Shown here: positions 8,538 to 17,408 of the stretch, piece after piece
Numbering within the stretch: position 1 is the first letter of the stretch
How the letters are laid out: each line of letters opens with the position of its first letter
Source of the DNA: Candidatus Kapaibacterium sp.
Lineage (GTDB): Bacteria > Bacteroidota > Ignavibacteria > Kapaibacteriales > UBA4661
DNA length: 56,040 nt
NCBI GenBank assembly: GCA_025455065.1
Contig: JALONG010000044.1
Coordinates: 1-56,040 of the forward strand
Reading direction: 5' to 3'
The notes under the pieces: model-generated
The model's input: the letters and a program-made list of their open reading frames with translations, nothing else
What the model was told of the DNA's origin: nothing
The model's database searches: none
Position numbers and translations under genes: made by a program

Positions 8538-10859
8538 ATGCCATTATCACGCTTGGCTGCTTTCGTGCGCTTTTGTGCAATATCACGGAATATCGGTTTT
8601 TGCATCAACTTGTTCTTGTTGGTGCAAATTCCGTATTCTGCGCTTGTGCAGTCCGCATTTGCGCAGACCTCACTTCGTAACGCCGATATTATCAGGCTGC
8701 ACAATCAATCTAACCCAATTCCGATGATTGATTTTGTTGAGTATGCGATTGATTCCACGCGGAAGCGTTCTGTGGAGGGCATTGCGCAGCAGTGGCGCGA
8801 AAAGCAAGGTTTTATGCGCCCTCAGTCCAAGGGGTTGAGTTTTGGCATTAGCACAAATGTGTATTGGCTGACCTTTGCTGTGCAGATGTCAGATTCCATG
8901 CCGCTTGTGGAGCGTAATGCGTGGCTTTTGGAGATAGGGCATCCGGTCTTGGACACGGTGTATGTGTATTGGCAAGATAGTGCGGGAGCGTGGCAAAAGC
9001 AGAATTTTGGGGATGCGTTTCCCATTTCGACGCGCCCCATTTTTGACCGAAATTTTCTTCTGCCCTTGCGCCACGCGGACACTAGTGTGCATCGGTATTT
9101 TATCCGTATTGCGAGCGGTAGTTCGATACAAATTCCGCTCACGCTCTACAAAAGCGAAGTGTTTCGCCAGACAAGCATTTATGCTGCATTGGGGTTTGGA
9201 GTGTATTTTGGTGCAATGGTGATTTTAGCGGTGTATAATCTGTTTTTGGGGTTCGCACTTCGTCATCGCTCGTATTTCTACTATGCGGCATTTATTCTGG
9301 GGGTTGCCGTTTTTTTCGCCTACTTTTCCGGCTATCTTTCTCAATATGTTGTGGGCGAATATCCTTCGCTTTCGCATTCTATTGTGCCGTCCAGCATTAC
9401 TATTTCCATAATGTTGTTGATGTTCTTCTCGATGGAGTTTTTGCAAACTCGTGAGCGTTCCCGCTTGCTGCATAGCGCATTGCAAGGTATTTTGCTCCTT
9501 TCAGTGGTGTTGTTAGCAGTGTTTCAACTCCTATCTCCACAACTCAATACGCTTTGCTGTGTTGCTCTGACAACCATTGGACCGCTTGCAACATTTATTG
9601 CTTCTATTGTTTGCTGGCGCACGGGAAATCGTTCCGCGCCGTATCTACTCTTGGCGATGCTGATGTTTTTGTTGGGGAATTATTTGAACAATGTTATTTC
9701 GCTGGGCTTCACGTATCGGCACCCGCTGACGGGACATCTTGCGGAAATCGGTTCACTGTGCGAAGGGGTCTTGCTCTCGTTTGCACTTGCTGACCGTTAT
9801 CGCGCCTTGCGTCAAGAAAAAGAAGCCGCACAGTATGAGGCATTGCGGGTGCAAAAGGAAGCTACCGAACACTTGGAGGAAAAAGTCCACGAGCGCACAT
9901 TGGAATTGGAGGAAAGCAATAGTGAGATTCGGCGGCAAATGGAAATTTTGGACGACCAAGCTCACACTATCGAACTTTCCAACGTGTCGCTTCAAGAAAA
10001 AAATATGCTGTTGGAAAAGCATGACCACGAAAAAAATGAACTTATCAGCATCGTCGCACACGACCTCAAAAACCCGCTCACCAGCATCCGCATGAATGCT
10101 TCGATGATTCGCTCCTACCGTGAGCGGCTGACGAACGAAAAACTCTTGGAGACCGCAGAGCGCATCGAATCTACTTCCGAGCGGATGCACGGAATTATTA
10201 TGAGCCTCCTGGATTCACACGCGCTGGAAACAGGCGCAATGCAAATGACCATGACGCAATTTCCACTCGCCCCGCTTGTGGACGAGGTTGTGCAAGAATA
10301 CATCACGTCTGCGGCACAAAAAAACATTCGTCTTAGCTTTGAGGCAAGCATTGATGCAAGAATTAATGCGGTTTCTGCGTTGGTTCTTGCCGATAAAGCA
10401 AAATTGCGTGAAGTGATTGAAAATTTGGTCTCCAATGCGGTGAAATACTCGCCGAGGGGGAAGAATGTTTGGGTGCGGGTTGGTCATTCGTCATTAGCCA
10501 TTGGTCGGGGAGAAGGTCATTCGTCATTCGTCATTGGTCATTGGTCAAACGACAATCTTTCACGCAAGACCACTGCTGACGCAGCCCACACGCCTAATGA
10601 CCAATGGCTAATGACCAATGACTGTCTTCGTATCGAAGTTCAAGACGAAGGACCAGGCATTTCGGAAGAAGATATGAAAAAACTCTTTGGGAAATTTGCC
10701 CGCCTTTCCGCCCGTCCGACAGGCGGGGAACACAGTACGGGGCTGGGCTTGAGCATCGTCAAAAAAATGGTCGAAGCGATGAATGGTAAGGTTTGGTGTG
10801 AATCGGAATTGGGAAACGGTGCGACATTTATTGTGGAATTCTGGGCAGTTTCTTCGTAA
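8538..10859 (+). CDS. 7TMR-DISM sensor histidine kinase
   Basis: About 773 residues. From the ATG at 8538 there is a signal peptide ending near SAFA-QTS, a periplasmic 7TMR-DISMED2-like beta domain (about 45-205; NVYWLTF, GHPVLDTVYVYW), seven TM helices (about 210-425), a coiled coil, the H-box with His508 (VAHDLKNPLTS) and a full HATPase (N-box ENLVSNAVKYSP, DEGPGIS, FARLSARPTGG, GLGLSIVKK). DISMED2 domains are thought to bind carbohydrate or other small ligands. A ~47-residue insert encoded by a palindromic repeat (10483-10622) interrupts the hairpin before the G1 box without breaking the frame. The response regulator starts 42 nt downstream and is the likely partner. Confidence 0.92.
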   Translation: MPLSRLAAFVRFCAISRNIGFCINLFLLVQIPYSALVQSAFAQTSLRNADIIRLHNQSNPIPMIDFVEYAIDSTRKRSVEGIAQQWREKQGFMRPQSKGLSFGISTNVYWLTFAVQMSDSMPLVERNAWLLEIGHPVLDTVYVYWQDSAGAWQKQNFGDAFPISTRPIFDRNFLLPLRHADTSVHRYFIRIASGSSIQIPLTLYKSEVFRQTSIYAALGFGVYFGAMVILAVYNLFLGFALRHRSYFYYAAFILGVAVFFAYFSGYLSQYVVGEYPSLSHSIVPSSITISIMLLMFFSMEFLQTRERSRLLHSALQGILLLSVVLLAVFQLLSPQLNTLCCVALTTIGPLATFIASIVCWRTGNRSAPYLLLAMLMFLLGNYLNNVISLGFTYRHPLTGHLAEIGSLCEGVLLSFALADRYRALRQEKEAAQYEALRVQKEATEHLEEKVHERTLELEESNSEIRRQMEILDDQAHTIELSNVSLQEKNMLLEKHDHEKNELISIVAHDLKNPLTSIRMNASMIRSYRERLTNEKLLETAERIESTSERMHGIIMSLLDSHALETGAMQMTMTQFPLAPLVDEVVQEYITSAAQKNIRLSFEASIDARINAVSALVLADKAKLREVIENLVSNAVKYSPRGKNVWVRVGHSSLAIGRGEGHSSFVIGHWSNDNLSRKTTADAAHTPNDQWLMTNDCLRIEVQDEGPGISEEDMKKLFGKFARLSARPTGGEHSTGLGLSIVKKMVEAMNGKVWCESELGNGATFIVEFWAVSS
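10483..10622. repeat. Palindromic element in frame inside HATPase domain
   Basis: Arms 10483-10506 and 10599-10622 are reverse complements at 23 of 24 positions (GTCATTCGTCATTAGCC... / ...GGCTAATGACCAATGAC). The interior repeats GTCATTCGTCATTGGTC. The whole element is translated (HSSLAIG..., ...NDQWLMTND) between strand VWVRV and strand LRIEVQDEGPG. Confidence 0.88.
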
Positions 10860-10901
10860 ATTGTCATTTGTTCTCTCACCGCACCATCAAATTTCCTCGT
10901 T

Positions 10902-11576
10902 ATGGTTTCCCCTATTACGCCTTTGCGCGTCCTCGTTGCCGACGACCACGAGATAGCCCGTTTTGCACTCGTACAATGGTTACGCTTTGAGCAGGAGTCA
11001 AATGCTGGTACTATTGTCGAAATACTTGCCGTTGCCACCTGCCAAAAGGCGTTGGAGACGATTCGTGCCGCGCTTGGCAAGGACAATGCTGTTGATATGC
11101 TAATTATTGATTTAGACCTGCCCGATATGACGGGCTTGGAAGCAATACAAATTCTCCGCTCCGAAGGTTGGCAAAAGCCCATTTTGGTTATTTCCGGTTC
11201 GTACATCGGTACTGCCAAAGATGCACTGGCGGCGGGCGCGAACGGCTTTCTTTCCAAACAAGAAGCTCAAGATGTTTTTCTGGAAGGATTTCGTTTTATC
11301 GCTCAGAACCCTCATTCACAGTGGGTTAGTCCGCAGACGCACCGTCAAATCATGCTTTCCGAATCCATGCTTAAAAAAGCCGACCTCACGTCTGCCGAGC
11401 AGAACGTACTGCGCTATATCAAACGTTCCAACAAAGAAATTGCCGACGAACTCGGCATTACCGAAAGCACCGTCAAAAAACACCTGTGGAGTATTTTTCA
11501 AAAGCTGGGAATTTCCTCGCGCTATGATGCGATTGCTTTTGCTGTGGAAGCGGGGTTGATTGCGACACGGCACTAA
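10902..11576 (+). CDS. NarL/LuxR-family response regulator
   Basis: 224 residues. An N-terminal receiver has the acidic pair Asp14-Asp15 (VADDHE), phospho-acceptor Asp70 (LIIDLDLPD) and the conserved Lys in FLSKQEA. A C-terminal LuxR-type HTH (about 155-215) reads LTSAEQNVLRYI, NKEIADELGITESTVKKHL and IFQKLGISSR. Phosphorylation by a kinase should promote dimerisation and DNA binding. It lies 42 nt after the 7TMR-DISM kinase, probably co-transcribed, and is the only free-standing response regulator in the window, so it may also serve other kinases here (inference). Confidence 0.93.
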   Translation: MVSPITPLRVLVADDHEIARFALVQWLRFEQESNAGTIVEILAVATCQKALETIRAALGKDNAVDMLIIDLDLPDMTGLEAIQILRSEGWQKPILVISGSYIGTAKDALAAGANGFLSKQEAQDVFLEGFRFIAQNPHSQWVSPQTHRQIMLSESMLKKADLTSAEQNVLRYIKRSNKEIADELGITESTVKKHLWSIFQKLGISSRYDAIAFAVEAGLIATRH

Positions 11577-11600
11577 TTTTTACTAAAAAAATTTCACCAA

Positions 11601-11647
11601 AAAAATGGCGTTGTTCCTTTCTTTACGCAAAGAACAACGCCATTTTT
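11601..11647. terminator. Bidirectional terminator between convergent genes
   Basis: A 16-bp perfect stem (AAAAATGGCGTTGTTC / GAACAACGCCATTTTT) with a 15-nt loop, flanked by A and T runs. It serves the regulator on the plus strand and the protease on the minus strand. Confidence 0.9.
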
Positions 11648-11664
11648 TGTTATCACAAAGAGTT

Positions 11665-14600
11665 TTACCGCAGCACAGTAATTTTTTGGACAGCAATCGC
11701 ACTACCCACCTGCAAGCGGCACAAATACACACCCAACGGCAGATTAACCGTTGAAAGCGGCAGCGTGTGATTGCCCTGTGCCAACATTCCATCCGTCACC
11801 GTCAAACACTCCTGCCCAAGCGCGGTGAAGAGTTTCATCGTTACGCGGCTTGCAGACTGCGGCACAATAAATTGCACGGAAGCCTGTCCCGAAGCGGGGT
11901 TTGGAGTAATCGTCAAGCCCAGTAATGCCGCGTTTGCTGCACCGTCATCAAGAACACTGGTTGCAACGTCCAAGTTCGCCCAAAATGGACGATTCACCGT
12001 CGAATCCAGCGTAACAGATTGCAACTGCGCAGCACTACCAGCACGTGCAAAGGTGTACAAAAGTAAATTACGCGGGCTGCTTGGGCTAACCATTGCTAAT
12101 TGCGCATCATCAGGCGAAAAGGTTGCTTGGTCGGCATCGGTTACGGCTCGCCCGCCGAGCGTAAATCTTGGAATGTTCAAATATCCCGTGTCTTCGGCTT
12201 TATCGAAATTTGCGATGTACATATCGGTCGTACCATCCGAAGTTTCGCCAAAGGCAAGCGTGTTTGGATTGTTGCTGCTAAAGGTGGGAAAGCCCAAATC
12301 GTATCCGGGTTGTGGCGGAAAAACGTCGTTAATTGCAGGCGCAGACGGCGTTTGGAAGGATGCGTAATATAGTCCCCAGAACTGCACGGAATCTGTTCCC
12401 ACACGGAGCGACGACATTGCATCCAGCACCAATTCAGGGTTCTTGCTGTCCGGCGACCACGCAATGGCATCAGGAAAGCGAATGCCCGACACTTGTTTCC
12501 CTTCGGTTTTGCGCCCTTCGGCTGCCAAACGTTCAATCGAAACTCGCCGCACTGCCGAAGCTGTTCCTGTACCGGTTATGGTTGCAATATAAACGGCAGC
12601 GTCATTGTCGTACTGCGAAGTCATAGCAACGGTGCGCTCGTCGGGCGAAATAGCCGCGCTCAGAATATCTCCTGCTTGACGAAGTTGCAGATTTGCAAAC
12701 ACCGTAACACGCCCTTGCAAGAGGTCAAGAAACGCCAACCGACCTTGCGCATTGACAAAGTACAAACGGTTCGTATTGCCTGTGCGTGGCGCAGATAGGC
12801 GGCTGCGCCCTCCTTGCGTCCGCACGACTGCATCGTTGCCGGTGAAGTACGTCGCACGGCGTGTGGCTGGGTCATACAAGCCAATCCGCCCGCTTTGTGT
12901 GGAAAAGGCAATATTTGAGCGAACAGCTTGCGTTTGCGCCTGCTCTTTTCCCGCAAATACAATGCGACCAGAGGTTTCTGCGCCCGTTGTGAGCGTAATA
13001 CCTACGCGGTCGAAAGCAGCATTTACGTCGGCAAGAAGCGTGGTATTTGTTGGGAACAAATCTTGTGTGGATTGCACAATAGCGCGGCGGAACGCACCAA
13101 ATCTGGTGTCTTGGGTGATATAGTTGATGAGCGCACGGTGCCAAATCTGCGAAGTCGTGTCGCGCCCGTATTTGTTCACCACAAACCATGCAGCACGGTC
13201 AACAATAGGACCGTTATAGTGCGGGAATTGAAGTTTTCTTTCAATAGAACGTGGGTCGGTGCGTGGCAAGAAGTCGGTCATGGAGCGAGGGAGATTTTTA
13301 TTGGCATCGCCGCAGGAATCAGGTTCCGCGCTCATATGCCACGCCGCGCTGGAAGTAGGGGGCCACAACACAGGAAACACGAAAAATGACGAACTATTCA
13401 CCATCCAACCCCAGAAATTCGCCAAGTGTTCCTCGATTGCGCCGCCTTGGTCGTCGCCGTAATTCAGTCGTCCGGGAGTATTGTACGCATGACCAACTTC
13501 ATGACCAACGAGGTGCAGATCGCGCCAGCCCGCACCACCTTCGCCCGGGTCGCCCGGACCGTAGCCTTGCGCAATGAGTCCCGGATTCCACCATGCCTGA
13601 CCTGCCTGACCGCCGCCGATATTGATAATCGTCTGAATAAATGAACCTTTGTCGTCCCACGAAGTACGGTTAAACTTCAAGCGGAAATACCGAAGCACAG
13701 AATCCGTTTCGGCAAGTGCGCTCGTGATTTGCGGCGAAAACGGCTGCCCACTTGTCGTGGTGCGGACGGTCAGTTCTGTGTTGCCGAGGCTGTCTCCATT
13801 GACACCGTTTGCATCCAGCACAATATGTCCACCGTTGGGGCGGCGTGGCAAGCGGTCTGCGGGCGTATCACGGAAATTACTTTCGTTGCTGAGGGGAAAA
13901 ATTGTGCCATCGGCTGCCTGATAGCCTTGCACGGTACGGTCGCGTCCAAGCAAATCTTTTCCTGCTACATTCACAAACGAAACGGATTGTGTCTCTGCGC
14001 CTTTGGGCTTTTTATCGTTCATTATTTTGGGTGCGACTTCAGTTGCTTGATTGCCATTGCCCAAACTGCCCTTTCCAAGAGGTGTTTGGGTTGCTTTGGG
14101 GTCATCATTTTTCTCCGGTTTTTTCACAGAATACGCTCCCGCCAAGTAATCATCGTAGCGGTGGAGCTGCAAGCGGTATAAAGATTCGCCAGTTGTGGCA
14201 TCAATAAAGTACATCCACGATTCGGAAATCGTTGGGCAAACGGTTACGGCATACACTAAACGAAGCGCGTTTTTGTGCGGGTAGAGCAGGAGTTCCGTTG
14301 CCGGACCTTCGTAACCAAGCTGCTTTGCGAGTGCTTGGGGAATCTGATTCCACTCGCCAGCGTTCTTCAATGCTTGATTCGACGACTCTATTGCCGCATC
14401 GGGGGTAAGCACAGGCTTGGTCGCAACGTGCTTGGGTGTCGGCAGATAAGCACCGTGAACCGCATAAACATTGCCGTCATTTTTTGCATGGACGTAGAGG
14501 TCTTGCCCATAGATGCGAAGCCCTTTGTAGCGTTGCTCAAAACGAATATGTTGGTAGCCAATCGCATCGGCTTCGAGGCTGATGACGCGGAGTTCCTCGC

Positions 14601-15141
14601 TTGGCGATTGAATTTTTTCAACAAGCCCTGTTTCGGTGAGGAGGGAGAGAACTTCTTGCACAAGAGGTGTTTGTTGCTTTTGGATTTGCTCGCTTTCATC
14701 GGCTTCGCGCACGGCATTGCTGCGCTTGATGAAGGCTGTGGCAAAGGTATTGTCCGCACTGACGCGATTCCGTAATTTCCCTAGCGAACCCTCAACATAA
14801 GCAATCGTGCCGTTGCTGCGGTATTCTGCTGTGCCGCTTATTCCGCTTTTTAATCCCAGTTTTGCGGCATTTGCAGCAAGCTGTTTTTTGTTTGCCGGGG
14901 GCGTTGCTACGCTGATATTCTGTGCTGGAACGATCGTTGTTACGCGAGCCGACACGCCGCTTTCCTCTCTTGCAGAAGACGGCTCTTGCAAATACACCGA
15001 TGATGGTGCAACGCGCTCTGCGCCACGCTTCTTGTTCTGTTGGGCTGATAGTGCAAGGGGCAACATGAGAAGAACAAACGCGCTCATTGTAGCGTACGTT
15101 GCAAGGCTTCTTCTCGAACACAAAGAAAAAATTTGGAGCAT
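11665..15141 (-). CDS. Secreted M4-type (thermolysin-like) metalloprotease with beta-propeller and T9SS sorting tail
   Basis: About 1158 residues from the ATG at 15141; an upstream in-frame TTG at 15195 is less likely. A signal peptide (ending near LALSAQQ) precedes an FTP/PepSY propeptide region. The catalytic domain has the zinc site His547-Glu548-x-x-His551 (VGHEVGHAYN) and Glu571 exactly 20 residues after the second His, as in thermolysin, followed by PHYNGPIVDRAAWFV and the helical M4 C-lobe. The rest holds WD40/PD40-like propeller repeats (ISPDERTVAM, FSPDDAQLAMV) and a Por-type tail (ITPNPASG ... GVYLCRLQVG). It should be exported by Sec, moved across the outer membrane by type IX secretion and attached or released. 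The propeller insert between protease and tail is unusual for M4 enzymes. Confidence 0.9.
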   Translation of the reverse strand: MLQIFSLCSRRSLATYATMSAFVLLMLPLALSAQQNKKRGAERVAPSSVYLQEPSSAREESGVSARVTTIVPAQNISVATPPANKKQLAANAAKLGLKSGISGTAEYRSNGTIAYVEGSLGKLRNRVSADNTFATAFIKRSNAVREADESEQIQKQQTPLVQEVLSLLTETGLVEKIQSPSEELRVISLEADAIGYQHIRFEQRYKGLRIYGQDLYVHAKNDGNVYAVHGAYLPTPKHVATKPVLTPDAAIESSNQALKNAGEWNQIPQALAKQLGYEGPATELLLYPHKNALRLVYAVTVCPTISESWMYFIDATTGESLYRLQLHRYDDYLAGAYSVKKPEKNDDPKATQTPLGKGSLGNGNQATEVAPKIMNDKKPKGAETQSVSFVNVAGKDLLGRDRTVQGYQAADGTIFPLSNESNFRDTPADRLPRRPNGGHIVLDANGVNGDSLGNTELTVRTTTSGQPFSPQITSALAETDSVLRYFRLKFNRTSWDDKGSFIQTIINIGGGQAGQAWWNPGLIAQGYGPGDPGEGGAGWRDLHLVGHEVGHAYNTPGRLNYGDDQGGAIEEHLANFWGWMVNSSSFFVFPVLWPPTSSAAWHMSAEPDSCGDANKNLPRSMTDFLPRTDPRSIERKLQFPHYNGPIVDRAAWFVVNKYGRDTTSQIWHRALINYITQDTRFGAFRRAIVQSTQDLFPTNTTLLADVNAAFDRVGITLTTGAETSGRIVFAGKEQAQTQAVRSNIAFSTQSGRIGLYDPATRRATYFTGNDAVVRTQGGRSRLSAPRTGNTNRLYFVNAQGRLAFLDLLQGRVTVFANLQLRQAGDILSAAISPDERTVAMTSQYDNDAAVYIATITGTGTASAVRRVSIERLAAEGRKTEGKQVSGIRFPDAIAWSPDSKNPELVLDAMSSLRVGTDSVQFWGLYYASFQTPSAPAINDVFPPQPGYDLGFPTFSSNNPNTLAFGETSDGTTDMYIANFDKAEDTGYLNIPRFTLGGRAVTDADQATFSPDDAQLAMVSPSSPRNLLLYTFARAGSAAQLQSVTLDSTVNRPFWANLDVATSVLDDGAANAALLGLTITPNPASGQASVQFIVPQSASRVTMKLFTALGQECLTVTDGMLAQGNHTLPLSTVNLPLGVYLCRLQVGSAIAVQKITVLR

Positions 15142-15321
15142 ATTGCGAAAGGAGATGAGTTGAAGAAAGTGTGTATTTGTGCGGAGTGTAAACAACTAAA
15201 AAATATTTGTATCTGTTCAAATAATTCGTGTTGGAGAATTTAGGCTTACGAAAAACTAACGAGATTCAATTTGCACTCCGCAAATATAGCAACGAATACT
15301 ATTGTCAGACATTTAGTGGTC

Positions 15322-16053
15322 TTATTGTACGTTCAGATTTGCTGACGAAAGCCGTTGCAAAAAATCATTTATGGCAAGTTGATAAATGCGCGAGTCCGCA
15401 TATTCGTAAGCAGCAAAATCACGGTTTTCAGGCGCAAACGTATCTTTTGCGGGGGCTTTCGCAAAAATTTTATCCTGATAGACCACTTTGCCGGATTTTG
15501 TGCTGGTAAGTTGGATTTCGATTTCTATCGTGCCACCTGTCGGCATTTCTTTTGCCGCGCCGATGATTCCACGCCCTACATCGCCGACGAGCAAATCTGT
15601 TCCAAAGGACGTTGCATTTTCGTAATAGCCGTAGTAATGCTTAACGCGCCCCGTCATAACAAGGTCTGAAGGCAGTTTGACTATACCGGAACTGATGATT
15701 TTGAACGCCCCCGCAAAATTAAAATATTCGGTTGTCAATGTAAGGAGATCTTCCTTAAAGAGCGCATAATTCTCTCCGTAGCTGTAGAAATCTAATGTGT
15801 TGGCTGGGGCTGTTTTTGCTCGTTCGGAGCGTTTCATTTCTTCTGGTGGGCGTTCATCGGTGAATTCCTCCAAGCGAAGCGAATAGGGAAGCTGCTTGGG
15901 AATCACTTTTATTGTCCGAATGCTCGGACTACTGCCGGCAAGACTAACGGATGAGCCGCCTGTATCTCTCATCCGATATATTGCACAAGACTGAAGGAGA
16001 GTGCTTGCAAAAAGTACGAGCATAAAGAAACTAAACTTGCGATTGGAGTTCAT
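15322..16053 (-). CDS. Putative outer-membrane lipoprotein of unknown function
   Basis: 243 residues. A lipoprotein signal peptide has lipobox LLQS-C at Cys23. The mature part is soluble mixed alpha/beta with no enzyme motif. A central stretch (about 120-200; VMTGRVKHYYGYYE, GTIEIEIQLTSTKSGKVVY) resembles in style small lipoproteins that assist ABC or LPS transport, but the match is too weak to name. It lies between two secreted T9SS-tail proteins on the same strand (gaps 180 and 48 nt), so it may share their transcript. Confidence 0.75.
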   Translation of the reverse strand: MNSNRKFSFFMLVLFASTLLQSCAIYRMRDTGGSSVSLAGSSPSIRTIKVIPKQLPYSLRLEEFTDERPPEEMKRSERAKTAPANTLDFYSYGENYALFKEDLLTLTTEYFNFAGAFKIISSGIVKLPSDLVMTGRVKHYYGYYENATSFGTDLLVGDVGRGIIGAAKEMPTGGTIEIEIQLTSTKSGKVVYQDKIFAKAPAKDTFAPENRDFAAYEYADSRIYQLAINDFLQRLSSANLNVQ

Positions 16054-16101
16054 ATATGCGAACCTCGATTTTATGGAAAAATGGTTTTTTATAGGTCAAA
16101 T

Positions 16102-17283
16102 TTATCGCATGACGCTGACTGGAATATGTGCAATAGTATTGTCCACCTTCAAGCGGCAATAATACACGCCATTCGGGTATGTGTCAAGAGAAAGAGCGTG
16201 TTGATATTCTCCGGCAGATTGTGTACCAATATCCCACGTTTTGAGCGTTTGCCCAAGCATATTGACAATGCTCACGGACACCGTTGCCGCATTGGGCAAT
16301 TTGTACGAAAGCGTACTGCGCTCTTGAGCTGGATTCGGTGCAAGAGCAAGCGAAAATGCAGAAGCCTCAAGAGTGCGGACACTTGAAACAGTCGGGGGCG
16401 GAATACGAATAAAATCCAGTGTATTGCGACTAAAAATTGGCACGACAAGCGTGTCGGTAGCCGCATTAAAAAAGATGTCTGCGGGAGTTTCCAAACCGCT
16501 TGCAAAAACAGTTGGCGTGGTGAAATTGGAGTCATAGCGAGTAATGGTATTCGCATCCCAACTCGAAACGTAGTACCGACCTTGCTTATCGCGGGCAATA
16601 CCATCGAGTGAACCGCTTCCCATCGGTGTTGTGGCGAGAGTTTCAACTGTCGGCGGCGTGGCACTCAAATTTACAGCATGAATTTTTGCCGTGCCTTGTG
16701 CGAAAGAGACTACCACAAGGCGGTTTCGTGCGCGGTCGAAGGAAATACCATTGGGCGAGTTAATAACGTCCGGCGGAACAATCTGGGTGAATGTTGCTTG
16801 CCCTACGCCGCCTGACGACGACACACTTACCGAAGCCCGAAAAACGCCGACAGCAGGGTCAGAAATATAGAAAATGCCAGCAGTAGAGTCAGCCGCAACG
16901 TCGTTAATTTCAAAGGAATTTGGAACGAGAAACGCACCAAGCTCGGCTCCTGTGGCAAGATTGAAGGCTTTAAACGTTCTGTTGTCAGCTACCCACAGCG
17001 CATCTACGGCACCAAACTTTGCCACAACAATACCTTTCGATGTTGATAATCCGGCAGAGGCAAAAGGCGTTAATGTGCCATTCGCGCTGCGCCTGACGAT
17101 AGCACCGTTCAAGGCGCTTGAAACAAGGTAGGTGCGAGTATTCGCGTCCCATGCTACGCTTTCAGGAAAATTTAGCATAGGTTGAGCAACTGTTGGACGC
17201 TGGAAGGCGAGGAGGAGTCCACACGTAAGCACTACGCAACTAATAACTGCTCTTCCAAAACGTTTTGGTACAGAGATATTCAT
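16102..17283 (-). CDS. Secreted NHL/SMP-30-like beta-propeller protein with T9SS sorting tail
   Basis: About 393 residues from the ATG at 17283. The signal peptide ends near TVAQP. The body has repeating propeller blades of NHL/SMP-30 style (FPESVAWDANTRTYLVSS, VADNRTFKAF, SPNGISFDRARNRLVVVS, LDGIARDKQGRYYVSSWD, PADIFFNAATDTLVV) and no clear catalytic triad. The end is a type A Por sorting domain (LAPNPAQERSTLSY ... GVYYCRLKVDN), so it is probably an extracellular or surface binding protein. It is divergent from the TPR kinase at 17409 with 125 nt between the starts. Confidence 0.85.
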   Translation of the reverse strand: MNISVPKRFGRAVISCVVLTCGLLLAFQRPTVAQPMLNFPESVAWDANTRTYLVSSALNGAIVRRSANGTLTPFASAGLSTSKGIVVAKFGAVDALWVADNRTFKAFNLATGAELGAFLVPNSFEINDVAADSTAGIFYISDPAVGVFRASVSVSSSGGVGQATFTQIVPPDVINSPNGISFDRARNRLVVVSFAQGTAKIHAVNLSATPPTVETLATTPMGSGSLDGIARDKQGRYYVSSWDANTITRYDSNFTTPTVFASGLETPADIFFNAATDTLVVPIFSRNTLDFIRIPPPTVSSVRTLEASAFSLALAPNPAQERSTLSYKLPNAATVSVSIVNMLGQTLKTWDIGTQSAGEYQHALSLDTYPNGVYYCRLKVDNTIAHIPVSVMR

Positions 17284-17408
17284 TGGTAACTCCGATGAAG
17301 AAAATGAGAAAAAACATGAGTATATTAGCGTTTCATCACGCAAAATACATCTTTCTCTTTGGGTGTGTAACCCTCTTAAAGTTCTATTCGCCTACTACCA
17401 AAAGTTCT

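Noticed and set aside
8384-8704. Minus-strand frame of 106 codons overlapping the kinase 5' end
   Set aside because: It covers the inverted repeat and the kinase signal peptide, and shows no protein feature.
16102-17283. SMP-30/gluconolactonase enzyme
   Set aside because: The propeller pattern fits loosely, but the metal-binding acidic residues could not be placed with confidence, so no enzymatic call is made.
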